Position numbers and translations under genes: made by a program
Notes under the pieces: model-generated
Database searches by the model: none
The model's input: only the letters and a program-made list of their open reading frames with translations
What the model was told of the DNA's origin: nothing
Shown here: positions 9,898 through 20,765 of the stretch, piece after piece
Layout: every line of letters starts with the position of its first letter
How positions within the stretch are numbered: the first letter of the stretch is position 1
From: Sweltsa coloradensis
Lineage: Eukaryota; Arthropoda; Insecta; Plecoptera; Chloroperlidae
Assembly: GCA_024449915.1 (NCBI GenBank)
Contig: JAMZAV010000804.1
Span: 124,001 to 188,000, forward strand
DNA length: 64,000 bases
Direction: 5' to 3'

Positions 9898-11100
9898 TCA
9901 GCCAAGAGGACGACTCGTAGATCGGAACGGAGGGTCACCGCCAAGGGGTGGCGGTGACTGTGGTGATCGGAAGACCACCCAGATGTCCACTGCGAAGCGC
10001 TCCTCGAATTGGAAGAGGCAAAATGGCAAGGCCTGACAAGACATGGTCAGGCCGGATATGCCAAGTTGCCTTGAAGTTCCTCCAACTCTGCCACCACCAT
10101 TGTACTTGATGCAGGGTTGGTAATTAGGTTCGAGGGAGGATCTGTTCATAGGATTGTATTTCAGGCATGGTTTGAAGCTGTGACCAGAAGATTTGAAAGT
10201 GTAGTGGGAGTGTGAGGGTTTGGCGCCTAATGTCTCATGGTTTTGTGTATCTGGTTTCGACCCCTCCCACCCTTCTAACTCTGTGACAGGCTTCGCTCTC
10301 ATCCCTTGGACGTAGAGGTCGGCTGAGTTGTCAGGACACTCGCATCTTTCTGTCAGCTGAATGGTATTTGATAATGCATGACTGATTTCTAGTTCCAATA
10401 TTCTTGGCATTTGAACCTTCTTCAATGGCAACTTTCCCGCGGTTTTGCTTGTATCTTCTGAGAATTGTCCTGTACTCTCCCACCTTCCTAACTCGAACTG
10501 CTCTGTTTTGCATACGTCATTGTAGTTATTGATGGGATTAGATACAACATTGTCACCTATTGCGGGGTAACATTTATTGTTGACATAATGTAATGCGTTA
10601 CGCGATTGTTTACCACCAGTCAATGTATCTAAGCGTTTGTGAGAATCATCAAAGCTATTTCTATCAATCAGTATTGTGGTAGTATTTTGTAATGCCTCGA
10701 CAGTGATGTTGTTATTGTCGGTAGGAAAGGGTTGTCTTATTCGCGACAAATCAACTTGAGACTCCCTGTCGAGTTCTCTTTTGACCGTCTTGAGAAAGTG
10801 GTAACTCGTGTTTTCTGCGCGTTCCTCCATTTCTTCTCTGGTCGTTTTGTCTGCAATGTCTATGACGTCAGGCGTCAATAGGTCTGGAATAGTACAATCA
10901 TGTACAAACATAGAGGTGACCAAGAGAGAGTCATTTGTTTTATGAACACTCTCATCGACTACTTTGCCTATCAGCGTCCAGCCGAGCTTGGTTTCTATGG
11001 CCACCTGACCAGACTGTAATTCTTGAATGTTTCCAGTGAATAGTTTGCCTGCGACGTCGGCGCCGATAAGTATCTTGATAAAGTAGTAAAACTGATTCAA
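9898..11100 (-). CDS. pol: BEL/Pao Pol fragment: retropepsin end and linker, chimeric tail
   Basis: This is a 400-residue minus frame. Residues 11-45 (ILIGADVAGKLFTGNIQEL, then VAIETKLGWTLIGKV) match the end of the BEL/Pao aspartic protease domain (DUF1758/peptidase A17 region). Residues 75-115 (DKTTREEMEERAENTSYHF then LKTVKRE) match the linker that precedes RT in these elements. No RT follows. The remaining ~270 residues are unlike the family and low in complexity, so the RT/integrase part seems deleted and replaced. The upstream part of the protease is also absent. Confidence 0.7.
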   Translation of the reverse strand: MNQFYYFIKILIGADVAGKLFTGNIQELQSGQVAIETKLGWTLIGKVVDESVHKTNDSLLVTSMFVHDCTIPDLLTPDVIDIADKTTREEMEERAENTSYHFLKTVKRELDRESQVDLSRIRQPFPTDNNNITVEALQNTTTILIDRNSFDDSHKRLDTLTGGKQSRNALHYVNNKCYPAIGDNVVSNPINNYNDVCKTEQFELGRWESTGQFSEDTSKTAGKLPLKKVQMPRILELEISHALSNTIQLTERCECPDNSADLYVQGMRAKPVTELEGWEGSKPDTQNHETLGAKPSHSHYTFKSSGHSFKPCLKYNPMNRSSLEPNYQPCIKYNGGGRVGGTSRQLGISGLTMSCQALPFCLFQFEERFAVDIWVVFRSPQSPPPLGGDPPFRSTSRPLG

Positions 11101-11295
11101 GACAATTCCAACGCTGGCCGTATCGCAAATAAATGCATTATCCCCGAGATCTTACTCCCGGTTTCGAATACAGGCCTTCTTGTCCTCCCTGTCCCGGAAC
11201 TGGATCAGCCCCAAGAAAGTGGAGTTCGATGGAGTGATCGGATACGCACCAGAAATTCTCAAATGTGATGTTGATCTGGTTGTGAAGAAGACCTC

Positions 11296-11494
11296 ATCCA
11301 ACCAAATACAAAAATTTGTAAAAAAAAAAACGGCAGCCAAGCTCTCCTTCAAAAGTCTTCGGCTGTGAATGCTGTGAGATATAGAACGACGAGCGCCAAG
11401 CCAACGATTTTTGTGGTAAAAAAGTAAAATTTTTAAACTCGAAATCATAAAAAAAATTCTTGGCCATGAACCAAATTCAATAATAAAAATAATA

Positions 11495-11538
<44 letters not shown>

Positions 11539-11545
11539 TAATAAA

Positions 11546-11618
<73 letters not shown>

Positions 11619-11830
11619 TAACTAAAATTTAACTTTTTTACCACAAAAATCGTTGGCTTGGCGCTCGTCAACAGGCAAAATGATCTTACTTATTTTCAAA
11701 GCGAAACTAGGGAGAAAGAATAAAATGCTTGGCTCAACTTCTATATCTCACAGCATTCACAGCCGAAGACTTTTGAAGGAGAGCTTGGCTGCCGTTTTTT
11801 TTTTTTACAAATTTTTGTATTTGGTTGGAT
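11296..11830. repeat. Long foldback: inverted arms around (AAT)n
   Basis: The left arm 11296-11432 and right arm about 11624-11830 are near-identical in inverted orientation. Both contain CGGCAGCCAAGCTCTCCTTC and CCAAGCCAACGATTTTTGTG (one as reverse complement). The right arm has about 75 extra bases between the shared halves. The intervening ~190 bp are mostly an (AAT)n array. The arms would form a ~135-bp stem. No transposase frame is present. Confidence 0.85.
11486..11622. repeat. (AAT)n microsatellite in foldback loop
   Basis: Nearly pure AAT/ATA triplets with a few A insertions. The array occupies the loop between the inverted arms. Confidence 0.95.
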
Positions 11831-11880
11831 ATTACATCTTTTTGTTGTTCGTTTGCTATCAAGGTGTGAATGCGATGGAC

Positions 11881-12990
11881 TTTGAATGATTAAATTTGTT
11901 AAGTTCAAAGTTGTTTTTTGACATTTTTGGGCCCACGGTCCTCCCAAAGATACCCCTTGTGTTTTAAGCACTAGATATTTATAATGGTTAAGAGCATGTT
12001 TAATTTCAAGCTTGTACAAATTACTACGTCTGAGTAATTACGCATTTTGATTTTGATTTTCCCCGGTCCCAATTGCCCGGTTTTGGTTATATGAGGTACA
12101 TCTGAGTGTGGCCCAAGTTTCAAAGTTCTAAGCAGGGTGTCTACAAGACTGGAAAACCTGGAATTGTCAGGGAATTTAATAAATCTGGAAAAGTCGGGGA
12201 AAAGTCAGGGAATTTTGTTTTTTTTTCTGGAATTTTACAAGAAATGTAAAAAAATCAATATTTTAGTAATTTTAATAACTTGTTTGTTGCTGAAAATAGA
12301 AATTATCAATTTAAAAAAATCAATTCTTAAATTATTTTGCCTTGTCCGGTGTTTAAAATTCCCCCCGAAATCGACATTGAATTTATTAACAATTTTTCCT
12401 CCGTTAGAAAGCGCGGGAAAGCCAAATTTGCAGCCTGTAAAAATGTAATTTTCCGTCTGGAAAACCTGGAAAAGTCAGGGAATTTTGTAATGAAAAATTT
12501 GTAGACACCCTGTCTAAGATGAACCGTTTTCTCAGTATAGTATTATTCATAAGAGTACGGAATTACCTACTTTTGATAATTTTGATTTTCTCCGGTACCC
12601 GTTACCCAATTCAAAAGTGATAAAGAATGAGAGATATCAAAATGTATTCCACGTTTGAAACATCTCAGTTGTAGCGTTTTCTTTGAATGATTCATTTCTT
12701 AAAGTTCAGATATGTTTTTTGTCATTTTTGGGCCCATGGTCATCCCCAAATTTAGCCCCTTGTGTTTTGGACACAAGATATTTATAAAGGTTAATAGCAT
12801 GTTTAATTTCAAGTTTGTACAAATTACCACGCCTTGGTAATTACGCGTTTTGATTATCATCCAAATTTTGATTTTCTCCGGTCCCTGTTACCCGATTTTG
12901 GTTTTGAAAGCCAAAGTCACTGCGTCTGAAGTACATCTAAGTGTGGTCCAAATTTCATAGTTCTAAGATTTACCGTTTTCTCTGTAGGCT
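11881..12990. repeat. Diverged tandem duplication, ~300-bp unit
   Basis: The unit 11881-12132 plus 12513-12545, and the unit 12685-12990, share TTTTTGGGCCCA, CATGTTTAATTTCAAG, TTGTACAAATTAC and GTTCTAAG...ACCGTTTTCTC in the same order. The first copy is interrupted by the MITE at 12133-12512. The function is unknown. Confidence 0.75.
12133..12512. mobile_element. 380-bp MITE with CAGGGTGTCTAC ends
   Basis: The ends CAGGGTGTCTACAA (12133) and TTGTAGACACCCTG (12512) are inverted. TCTAAG flanks both sides (12127-12132 and 12513-12518). The empty-site sequence in the second copy of the host unit (TTCTAAGAT) confirms insertion with a 6-bp duplication. Internal sequence repeats CTGGAAAACCTGGAA and GTCAGGGAATTTT near both ends. 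It has no coding capacity. Confidence 0.85.
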
Positions 12991-13012
12991 AAATTAATCT
13001 CCGCGGAGAACT

Positions 13013-13044
<32 letters not shown>
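13013..13044. repeat. (AGCC)n microsatellite
   Basis: About eight perfect tetranucleotide units. Confidence 0.95.
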
Positions 13045-13568
13045 GAAAGGAATTTTGACAATGTTGAGAGCCTTTTTTAACACAGAACGAGTGGTCGGAT
13101 CGGGTTGATTTTTTTTTTGGTATGTCATGGACCACATACCAGGTCATATACCGAGTTTCAAGATTGTTACTCTTTCGGGGCGGCGTATGCAGATAGCTGA
13201 AAACCCCCCAAATCTGGTAGCTGTATACAGGACTGGAGTTCGTGTCGCCTAAGCAGTCGCATGCGCTTGTCTGCCGGGCGACGACCGTCGCCCTAGATAA
13301 GAATGTAATGCAATTTTATAGAAGGCGGGGCCTAATCATGGTAACTGTTTGTTTTGTTGTTGTTATTTTGTTTTTCTATGTGAAGCCTTGTCTAGGCTTA
13401 TATTTTTGTAAGTTTTTAATTTTATTTCTTGTTTTGTGAGGATAGACCACACAGTTGGGCTGAAACGTCAAAAGCAATAAAAGCAGATTCGACGCAGCAA
13501 AATGTCCCGACCAATTAATTGTGTTAATTATTTACCGGGCCGCGAATGCATTAAATTTTAAATTATTA
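13045..13568. other. No gene; possible retroelement 3' end with ribozyme-like motif
   Basis: The 65-residue frame 13242-13439 is hydrophobic but unsupported. At 13434-13466, TGAGGA, a possible stem (AGACC/GGGCT) and GAAACGTC resemble a decayed hammerhead core as found in Penelope-like elements, but the C of CTGANGA is replaced by G. Confidence 0.3.
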
Positions 13569-13718
13569 TTATTATTATTTTATTGGATGTATTTCATACA
13601 AACTCGGTTAAAACCGGAGCTAACATGTTGTACGGACTTACGTCAAGTACTTCCATGTGTACCTATTACATACATTATTACTTTGTCTTAACTCTAACTA
13701 AAATAAATAATTTATAAA
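13569..13718 (-). mobile_element. R4/Dong-like LINE copy 1, 3' end next to (ATT)n
   Basis: After a short (ATT)n run, TTTTATTGGATGTATTTCAT begins the conserved 3' UTR seen in four copies of this family (the element is on the minus strand, so its 3' end is on the left). It breaks off at 13718 and resumes at 14400 after a Helitron-like insertion. Confidence 0.8.
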
Positions 13719-14399
13719 TTGTTGAGCGAGCGTAGCGAGCGTCTCCACTTGACTCTTATGGCTCGAATGTCTGTTTTTTTTGTTTGTTTGTTTGTTTGTT
13801 TTTTTCTTTTCTTCTGTTACTGCTTCGATACAGGTCGCACCGTTTCTCTGATCGACCTGAAATTTTGCACACATGTACATACCACCTAGGCGGGTTGCTG
13901 TATAGTTTTTGAACAAAATCCGATCGTTGGAATAAAAAATAAAAAATAAAATAAAAAAATAAAAAAATAAAAATGTTCCGATCGTTATGAAATTTTGCAG
14001 GGTCAATAAGTACTTCATTCTCTCCTATTTTACAAATTTTCAGCTAAATCGGTCAAGACCTTAAGTAGTGTAGATAGTAATTACATTTTAACAACAGTAA
14101 CGTTACCATGGCAACGAAAAGTCTCACTATGCACTGCCACCTACAAGTAATCAAAATACTATCGAGGAAGCAGTGTATTATTTGTTATCAAAGAGTTGAA
14201 ATAGTTTTCCCAAAGAAATGATGTCAAGGTCCTCTAGATGGCAGTGGATTTTATCCATTCTCTCCTATTTTACAAATTTTCAGCTAAAGGGGCAAGACCT
14301 TAAAGACTTTTTGGTATGTAACTTTATGGGAATGCGACTCGGGTGTTTGCACGTACTGGTGCTCGCCAACAACGCGACGGGACTTTAGCGTGTTCCTAG
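13719..14399 (+). mobile_element. Helitron-like non-autonomous element (family B) inside R4 copy 1
   Basis: The element starts TTGTTGAGCGAGCGTAGC and ends in CTAG (14396-14399) followed by host T. Just before the end, GCTCGCCAACAA is a near-inverted copy of the 5' terminus, then AACGC...GCGT can pair. No target duplication is present: comparison with the R4 copies at 35.06 and 42.38 kb shows R4 sequence on both sides. No-duplication insertion, 3' CTAG|T, a terminal hairpin and asymmetric inverted ends fit Helitron/Helentron-type elements. No Rep/helicase is encoded. Confidence 0.65.
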
Positions 14400-17300
14400 T
14401 AATATTGTTTGTAGATGATTTTTTTTCTGCGTGTACGTCGTGGCCGTTTTTCTCGTCCCATATGCTTTTGTTTTTGGACTAGGGGAAACCCACAAAACCA
14501 TGCAGGATGGAAGCGTCTCGGATCTCGAAGTATCATTTTTAGTTTAGAAATTTACGAATATTCTACACGTTTTTGAGTATTACTGCCTTTTGAGTCTCGA
14601 TGTATTTTTGGGGTTTGAAGACTAGGTTTAATGCTTCTGTAGCTTCTTCGGTAGTGCCGTTGGCTGATAAAATGAATGGGTTTTGTTTTTCCTTTTTTCT
14701 TTTTGACATTTTCTGATCTCAATTGCAAGTTCACTATACTTTAAATTTTTTTTTCCCCCACGTGGTCTGACGTTATGGCACATTGGGGGATAGAAAGCTA
14801 AAAGGGGTAGTTTTTTGTTTTTTCTTTTTAATTTATTTTTAAATCCGGTCTGTTGTGATGTATTTTTGGTCTGTTAAATGGGGGTCGTAATATAATTTGT
14901 AATCTTTACTATCGAGTATTTTTTGGGTTTTGTATTTGTAGTAAGGGGGTGTGTGTTTAAATGAGGTTGTATTTGTTTTGCTATTTTTTTGAGAATAATC
15001 TTAGCTCCGGGTTTTATGTCTGTAGGGTAATCGTTTCCTAGTGACTTGCCCCCGGATATGATGTGTTCGATTGTTTCCCCCCCTTGCACTAATTTTCACT
15101 TTATCTTTTACTGTCGCATCTTGTAATGTTTTTTTTTAATTGTTCGTCAATCACTCTGTTTTGAAAGCCATCAAAAAACCTTCTTTTTCTCCAAATATTT
15201 TTCCCCGTTTTTTAACCACCTTTTGATGCTTTAATTCTACGTGATTTTTGGTTATTTCATCATAATGTCTCTTGTGTGGGCTTTTCTGAGAGACGTAATT
15301 TTTTGGGCAGCCCAGTTATGGGGTTCCCTTGTATTTTAACTTTTTTTTTGTAATTGGGGATTTAAGGATTTGTAGCTATCACCACAGCCCCATTAGGGGA
15401 TTGGTTGTCTTTGAAAAAAAAAGTATTTTCTTAAAAGTTATTTGTTTTAATAAAGCTGTTCAGATAAATTGGGCCCCTCCTCTTTTTCTTTTGGGATTGA
15501 AACTTCTATTGCTGATTTAGGATGAGTATTCTGTTTGGGGTAAGGTATACGAGTTAAATTTCTAACGGTGGATTTTGTCTGCGCCCCATTTAATGATTCC
15601 GAATGAATTGTCAGTACTGGTATAGAATGTTTTTTTGCTGTGATCTTGTTTTTCCCGTTTTTTGCGTCTTGAACAGACTTTAGTCGTTTCTTGTATGTAT
15701 CTATCAATTTTGTTTTCATTACTTTATGTTAAATTTGAGTTTGTAGAAATCCAAAATATTTGTATACACGTTACGTCCATTATTCCAATCCATTCCATCA
15801 CTAGTGGAACTCTTTGCCTGTGTAACCTTCCCCTTTTCGTATGTACTCTTACATTTTTTACTCTAAATCCATGCGATATCTTGACTAAATTCTAATGTTG
15901 TTTGACTAAAGTTTTTTGACAAAATTTGATGCATAAACTTTGGTCACCATGAGAATAGGTGAGAAATTGTGTGACATACCATAATATTATTTCCAAATTT
16001 TTAAAAACCCCGTAGTTGATTCGTTAAGATATGCGACGGGGTTTAATGACAGACAAAACCCCAAAATGACTTAATGGTCCCCTTTTGGAAAAATTTCCAC
16101 GTTTTAATTTTGTAGGGGATCTGTTTTATCTGTGGTTTTTCTTTTTAGTTTTAGGTTGTTCTCCATGTCTCCATTACTTCTTCAAAAAGTTTAATTATGG
16201 TTGTTTTAATATATTTGTAAAATCTGAATAAGCCAGTGTTGGTTTTGAGTAAAAGTTTTCTTGTAGTCAAAGTAGTTTCGTGAATATTCCTTTTCTTATT
16301 GTGTGCCTGTTTTCATTACAGTAGTGAGTAGGCGATAATAAGTTGTTCTTTACATCCCTGTAGTTCTACAGCCCCCTTTTTGTTCCTCGGCCATGATTTT
16401 GTGTCTTCCAATGATTATATATTTATTTTTTATGATGAAGTCAATATTTTATATATAGTGGAGCATGAATTGGCCGATATTTACTTGGGTTCTTCGTGTC
16501 ATTACCCTTGGGTTTTTTAAAAAGGTTTACTCTTCAGTAAAGAATTTGGGTATTTCTTGAACTCATTTTAAACTCGTTGAGCATTTCTAATTTGAGTGAG
16601 TAGTTTTGAATTCTTATCCAAAAATTTTGAATATTTTATTACCTGGGCTTTCCTGCTATGTGTAGCAGATTTTCGATTTAATTTATCAATATTATACTTC
16701 GATCTCATTCATTAATACGCCATCCAGCTATTTTGTCTGAATCCATTGTGCATCCGGTTGTGTGCCCCCCGGGTTACCCATATTCCTGTCCAAAATCTTT
16801 TATCCTGTCTTAGTTGGTGTTCCATTTCCATTTTTCTTTGGTATAGATAGTTTTTGGTATAAAAAGTTTTTCCTTTTCTTTAAACATTTGGTTTTTTTCT
16901 TTCTAAACTATATTTTTTTTTTATCTTTTTTTGTCTTAGCTAAGCCTTACTTTTTGTTTAAAAGTATCCAAAAATTTGTGAATGAATTCGTAAAGTGTTT
17001 TTATGTTTGTGTGAACCTTGAAAATTTTAAATATATTTTGGCAGTTATTTCACATTTTAGATCGATTAACCCCTTCCGTAAATTTTTCCCGTGCCCATAT
17101 CTCTCCTAAACCAAAAGATTCTCCAAACAGTCCTTTTCCCCTTTTTTATTTTTTTCTCCTGTTTTGTCTTTGAAGATGTTCAGATTTTTCCCTTTTGCCT
17201 AAAAATTAACCCTGCTACAGCGGGCCCAAAAAATTTCCGATAAGTCTGTAAATGATAGTTCTCTTGTGTGTAATCTGATAAAAAGTTGTTTTTTTTTACC

Positions 17301-18100
17301 GCTGTTTAATTTCCCCTTTATGTTTGGGTTTTTGGATGATGGTCTTCGTTTGGTTTTATGTGCGCAAAAATCTGACAGGCTGTTGTAAATGCTAAAGCTA
17401 GGATGTTTTTTAATTGATCAGTCAGTGTATTTTCTATTGCTTATGCATTCTACCTCTTGTGTTTTATCGTCTGTTGTTTGGTTATCTTTATATTTTTGGT
17501 TGGTTTTTGGGATTTTAGTGGTTTTTGGGCGGTCTGGGGAGGTTTGGGGTTTGGTAGGTCTGGATGTTCTGGTAGGGCCCGGACGTTCTGGGAGATCTGG
17601 ATGTTTGGTTGGTCTGGACGTTTTTTGATAGGTCTGGACTTCTGGTTTCTGGAGGTTCTGGGTGTCGGTAATTTTTAAATTTTGCGGTATGGCATACCGC
17701 TATTTTGGTAGTTCTAGTAGGTTGGTATGAAGTGGTTTCTTCTTTTTCTGTTCCCCTGCTGTGATGATTGCCGTTATATCTTTTATGTGCTTGTAGTTCG
17801 TATTCATTTGCGTTAAATTTTTATTTTAAAATGTTTACTGGTAACATTTTTTTTTTAAATAAACTTCTTTTTCGCTATTCTCGTTCATTTCTTTTAAAAA
17901 AAGGAATTCAGAACAAACTCTCTATGGAGCTCTTGTCGATAACCTATTAAAACAGTCTTAAAAACGTTTCCCTAAATAGTACGCACACACAAGTGTTCAT
18001 ACTCATTTTTCCAAACTTTGGTGGTCTGTAGTGATTTCACTATAGAAAAAATCCACCGTCTGTTTTTCCCTATTTTTCCTTTTTCTAGATAAATTATTCA
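14400..18100 (-). pseudogene. R4/Dong-like LINE copy 1, main body (right limit approximate)
   Basis: This collinear counterpart of copy 4 (42.4-43.7 kb) extends further upstream in the element. The minus frame 15447-15719 shows the post-RT region (KRLKSVQDA, NGKNKI, IPVLTI, HPKSAIE). The RT motif region (GIFQGE equivalent) lies near 16060-16130, and the Cys-rich ETIEHIISG remnant near 15060-15090. Frames are shattered by homopolymer indels and runs (T, G) absent from the other copies, so much of the damage may be sequencing error. Sequence right of ~16.3 kb is only presumed to be the RT N-terminal half. Confidence 0.6.
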
Positions 18101-18369
18101 CAGCGTCAGCCCTATTATTTGTTTTGGTTATAAAGTCAATGACTTAAAAAGAATTAAAAACCTTTTTTCAATGATTACAATTCAGGGGGGTGATGAGGGC
18201 TTCCTTCTCAAACCCCCTTGCCTTTTTTGTTTTTTATAAATTTTTCTTTTTTGACGAAATTTTAAAAACTTCAATCTTGATCTGCAAAATAATTAAAGGT
18301 GCTTACGTAAAACTAAAAACTATACTATTTTTGAATTTTAAAAAATAAAAAAAAAATAAATTTTTATTT

Positions 18370-18700
18370 AGATCTACCCCCTCAGTTTTTTTCATGATTT
18401 TTCAGTGGGGGGGACTTACAATCAAAGGACCAAGCCAAAACCCGCAGGCCCCCACGCAATCGACTAGTGAGCGATAAACCAACCCTAGATCGATATTTTT
18501 AATAGGAAATATAGCAACAGTAGTATGGACAGTGCGAAAACCCGCGAATTAACGCCAGAATCAACAAACGATTCAGAAAAAACTCGGAAAAATTTTTTTG
18601 TGCTTCGTTTCTAGGCGGCTCCCAAAACACCGAAATTACAATCTCCTAAGACAAGAACTGATGGCTTAAATCCAAAACAGAAGTTAAAAAAAATTTTGAC
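18370..18700 (+). repeat. Dispersed repeat D, copy 1
   Basis: It matches 55838-56160 throughout (AGCGATAA-CCAACC, GATCGATATTT, GACAGTGCG, GCCAGAATCAACAA, CTAAGACAAGAACTGATGG). It follows A/T-rich TTTATTTAGA as the other copies do. It carries many homopolymer differences relative to the second copy. Its identity is unknown; it may be a LINE end. Confidence 0.75.
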
Positions 18701-18715
18701 TTTACGGGGGTCGCC

Positions 18716-18775
18716 CTGGGACCTTCTGCATTGGAAGCAGATACGCTAACCACAAGATCAACGAGCCACACTAAC
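18716..18775 (-). other. tRNA-like fragment
   Basis: The minus strand reads a D-arm-like GTGGTTAGCGTATC and a 5-bp anticodon stem TCTGC/GCAGA with loop TTCCAAT (anticodon CCA position), then a degraded T-arm (CCCAGGGCGACC). The acceptor stem does not pair well. It is probably a tRNA pseudogene or SINE head, or a copy damaged by local sequence errors. Confidence 0.35.
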
Positions 18776-18936
18776 CTATATATATATAACTACCTTGCTG
18801 AAGTTACAAATAATGCCTCTAAATGAATATATGCCTACCACTTACTGTCAAAAAATTAACAAAATTCAACTGTTTCAATGCAATTTATAGCCCAGGTCTA
18901 TTCAATCATTATAACTCAAAATAAAGGTATAAAAAA

Positions 18937-19000
18937 TTGGATGAGCGTAGCGAGCGAAGCGAAGATTCCATTTCACTACACTGGAGAAAAAAATCCGGAA

Positions 19001-19043
<43 letters not shown>

Positions 19044-19244
19044 TCTCTTTTTACACGATTCCGCTTAAACCGATACTCCCATTGCGATGAAATTTTATGG
19101 AGGCCTTCGAAATCTCTGAACTTAGAACTGCCACGTTTTTGAGCGCAATCAGAAAATTTTTTCTCATGAAAATCGCAATTTTACGATTTTTTTTGATTTT
19201 TAAAAAATTTCTTCGACTTATATCACTTACATGCTTTAATAATA

Positions 19245-19277
<33 letters not shown>

Positions 19278-19737
19278 AATGATTTTTGCACAGAACCTTT
19301 ATTTTATGAACTAAGATATTTTTGTGAAATTTGAGCGCAATTGAAAAAATTTTTATCATAAAAAACGAAATTTTACAGTTTTTTTCTTTTTTTAAACAAT
19401 TCTTTGACTTAGAACACCTACATGCTTTATCCGATTGTAATGATTTTTTCGCAGAACCTTTATTTTATGAATGCATATATTAGTGTAAAATTTGAGCGCA
19501 ATCGAGAAATTAATTCTTATAAAAATTGCAATTTTACGATTTTTTTAACAATTACGATTAATAAAAAAAAAAAAAAAAATTAGGTTAATTTTTAATTTAA
19601 TTAAATTTAATTTAAAAAAAAATTCAACTTAGTAATGATTTTGCCACAGAACAACAGAAAATTTGCATAACACATGGCAGCTCAATGCACCAATTACGCT
19701 CATCCAACAACGCGGCGGGACTTAAGCGTTTTCCTAG
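18937..19737 (+). mobile_element. Helitron-like non-autonomous element (family C), 801 bp
   Basis: The 5' end TTGGATGAGCGTAGCGAGCG has a 13-bp inverted match (TACGCTCATCCAA form) at about 19696-19708. That is followed by a hairpin-capable AACGC...GCGTT and terminal CTAG (19734-19737), then host T. The insertion point reads A|T with no duplication. The interior holds a long T-run and about three diverged ~160-190-bp repeats built around GAGCGCAATC. No ORF. The same ends occur at 53109, 53438 and (inverted) 54536. Confidence 0.65.
19243..19278. repeat. (GAT)n microsatellite
   Basis: About ten GAT units inside the Helitron-like element. Confidence 0.95.
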
Positions 19738-19902
19738 TAAAAACTAATACTTCTCTTCAATGTCCGTTGTAGTACATCACTAGTAGATCAAGATGCAGTC
19801 AAAATTTGAGATGGAATGCTTGTATTTCAGCGGCAATCGAAATTTAACCAGCAACTTATCTCGAGCTTGACTAGCTTGTAACCCCAACAATGTTGGGGTT
19901 TC

Positions 19903-19934
19903 TATTATTATTATTATCATTATTATTATTATTA

Positions 19935-19965
<31 letters not shown>

Positions 19966-19981
19966 TTTATTTTTATTATTA

Positions 19982-20043
<62 letters not shown>

Positions 20044-20053
20044 TTATTATTTT
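19903..20053. repeat. (ATT)n microsatellite at R4 3' end
   Basis: A long, slightly interrupted ATT array, joined directly to TTTTATTGGATGTATTTCAT, the start of the R4-like 3' UTR. Confidence 0.95.
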
Positions 20054-20660
20054 ATTGGATGTATTTCATACAAACTCGGTCAAAACCGGAGCTAACATGT
20101 TGTACGGACTTACGTCAAGTACTTCCATGTGTATCTATATTACATACCTACATTATTACTTTGTCTTAACTCTAACTAAAATAAGTCATTTATAATAAAG
20201 TTTGTAGATGATGTTTTCTTTCTGCTGTGTACGGTCGTGGCCGATTTCTCGTCGCCATCCTAGCATTTGCTCTTCGGACTATGGGAAACCACGAAAACCA
20301 TGTCAGGATGGAAGCTGTCTCGGAATCTCGAAGTACCATTCTTAGTTTAGAAATTTACGAACTATTCTACACGTGTTGAGTATTACTGCCTTTTGAGTCT
20401 CGATGTAAACATTGGGTGGAAGATCTAGTTGTTTAATGCTTTCATGTAGCTTCTTCGGTATGATGCCGTTAGCCGATATCACGTATGGGATTGTATTTAC
20501 CTTTTTCTGTTTCCACATCTTCTTGATCTCAATTGCAAGTTCACTATACTTGTCAATTTTTTTCTTCCATGTAGTCTCGACGTTATGGCACATTGGGACA
20601 GCAACGTCAATAAGGGTAGTTTCTTGTTTCTTCTTGTCAATTATAATTATATCCGGTCTG
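20054..20660 (-). pseudogene. R4/Dong-like LINE copy 2, 5'-truncated
   Basis: The minus frame 20342-20593 (83 residues) gives the protein's C-terminus: MCHNVETTWKKKIDKYSELA ... QKAVILNTCRIVRKFLN. The upstream RT and most of the endonuclease are missing; the copy stops at TATATCCGGTCTGTTG and runs straight into a second (ATT)n array. This is the usual LINE 5' truncation, with TAA repeats on both sides. Confidence 0.85.
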
Positions 20661-20675
20661 TTGTTATTATTATTA

Positions 20676-20721
<46 letters not shown>

Positions 20722-20722
20722 T
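20661..20722. repeat. (ATT)n microsatellite between R4 copy 2 and CR1-like LINE
   Basis: ATT array separating the truncated R4 copy from the CR1-like element that follows. Confidence 0.95.
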
Positions 20723-20765
20723 ACATTTATTTATATTATATTACAGTGTGTAGATAGCTACGGTG

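Noticed and set aside
13434..13466. Second hammerhead ribozyme near 13.45 kb
   Set aside because: The essential C of CTGANGA is G here and stem II has a mismatch; noted only as a decayed resemblance.
19890..20195. Long frames of Leu/Ile/Tyr repeats over ATT arrays (also 11.5, 20.6, 34.8, 45.1 and 53.0 kb)
   Set aside because: They are translations of triplet microsatellites in the three frames, not proteins.
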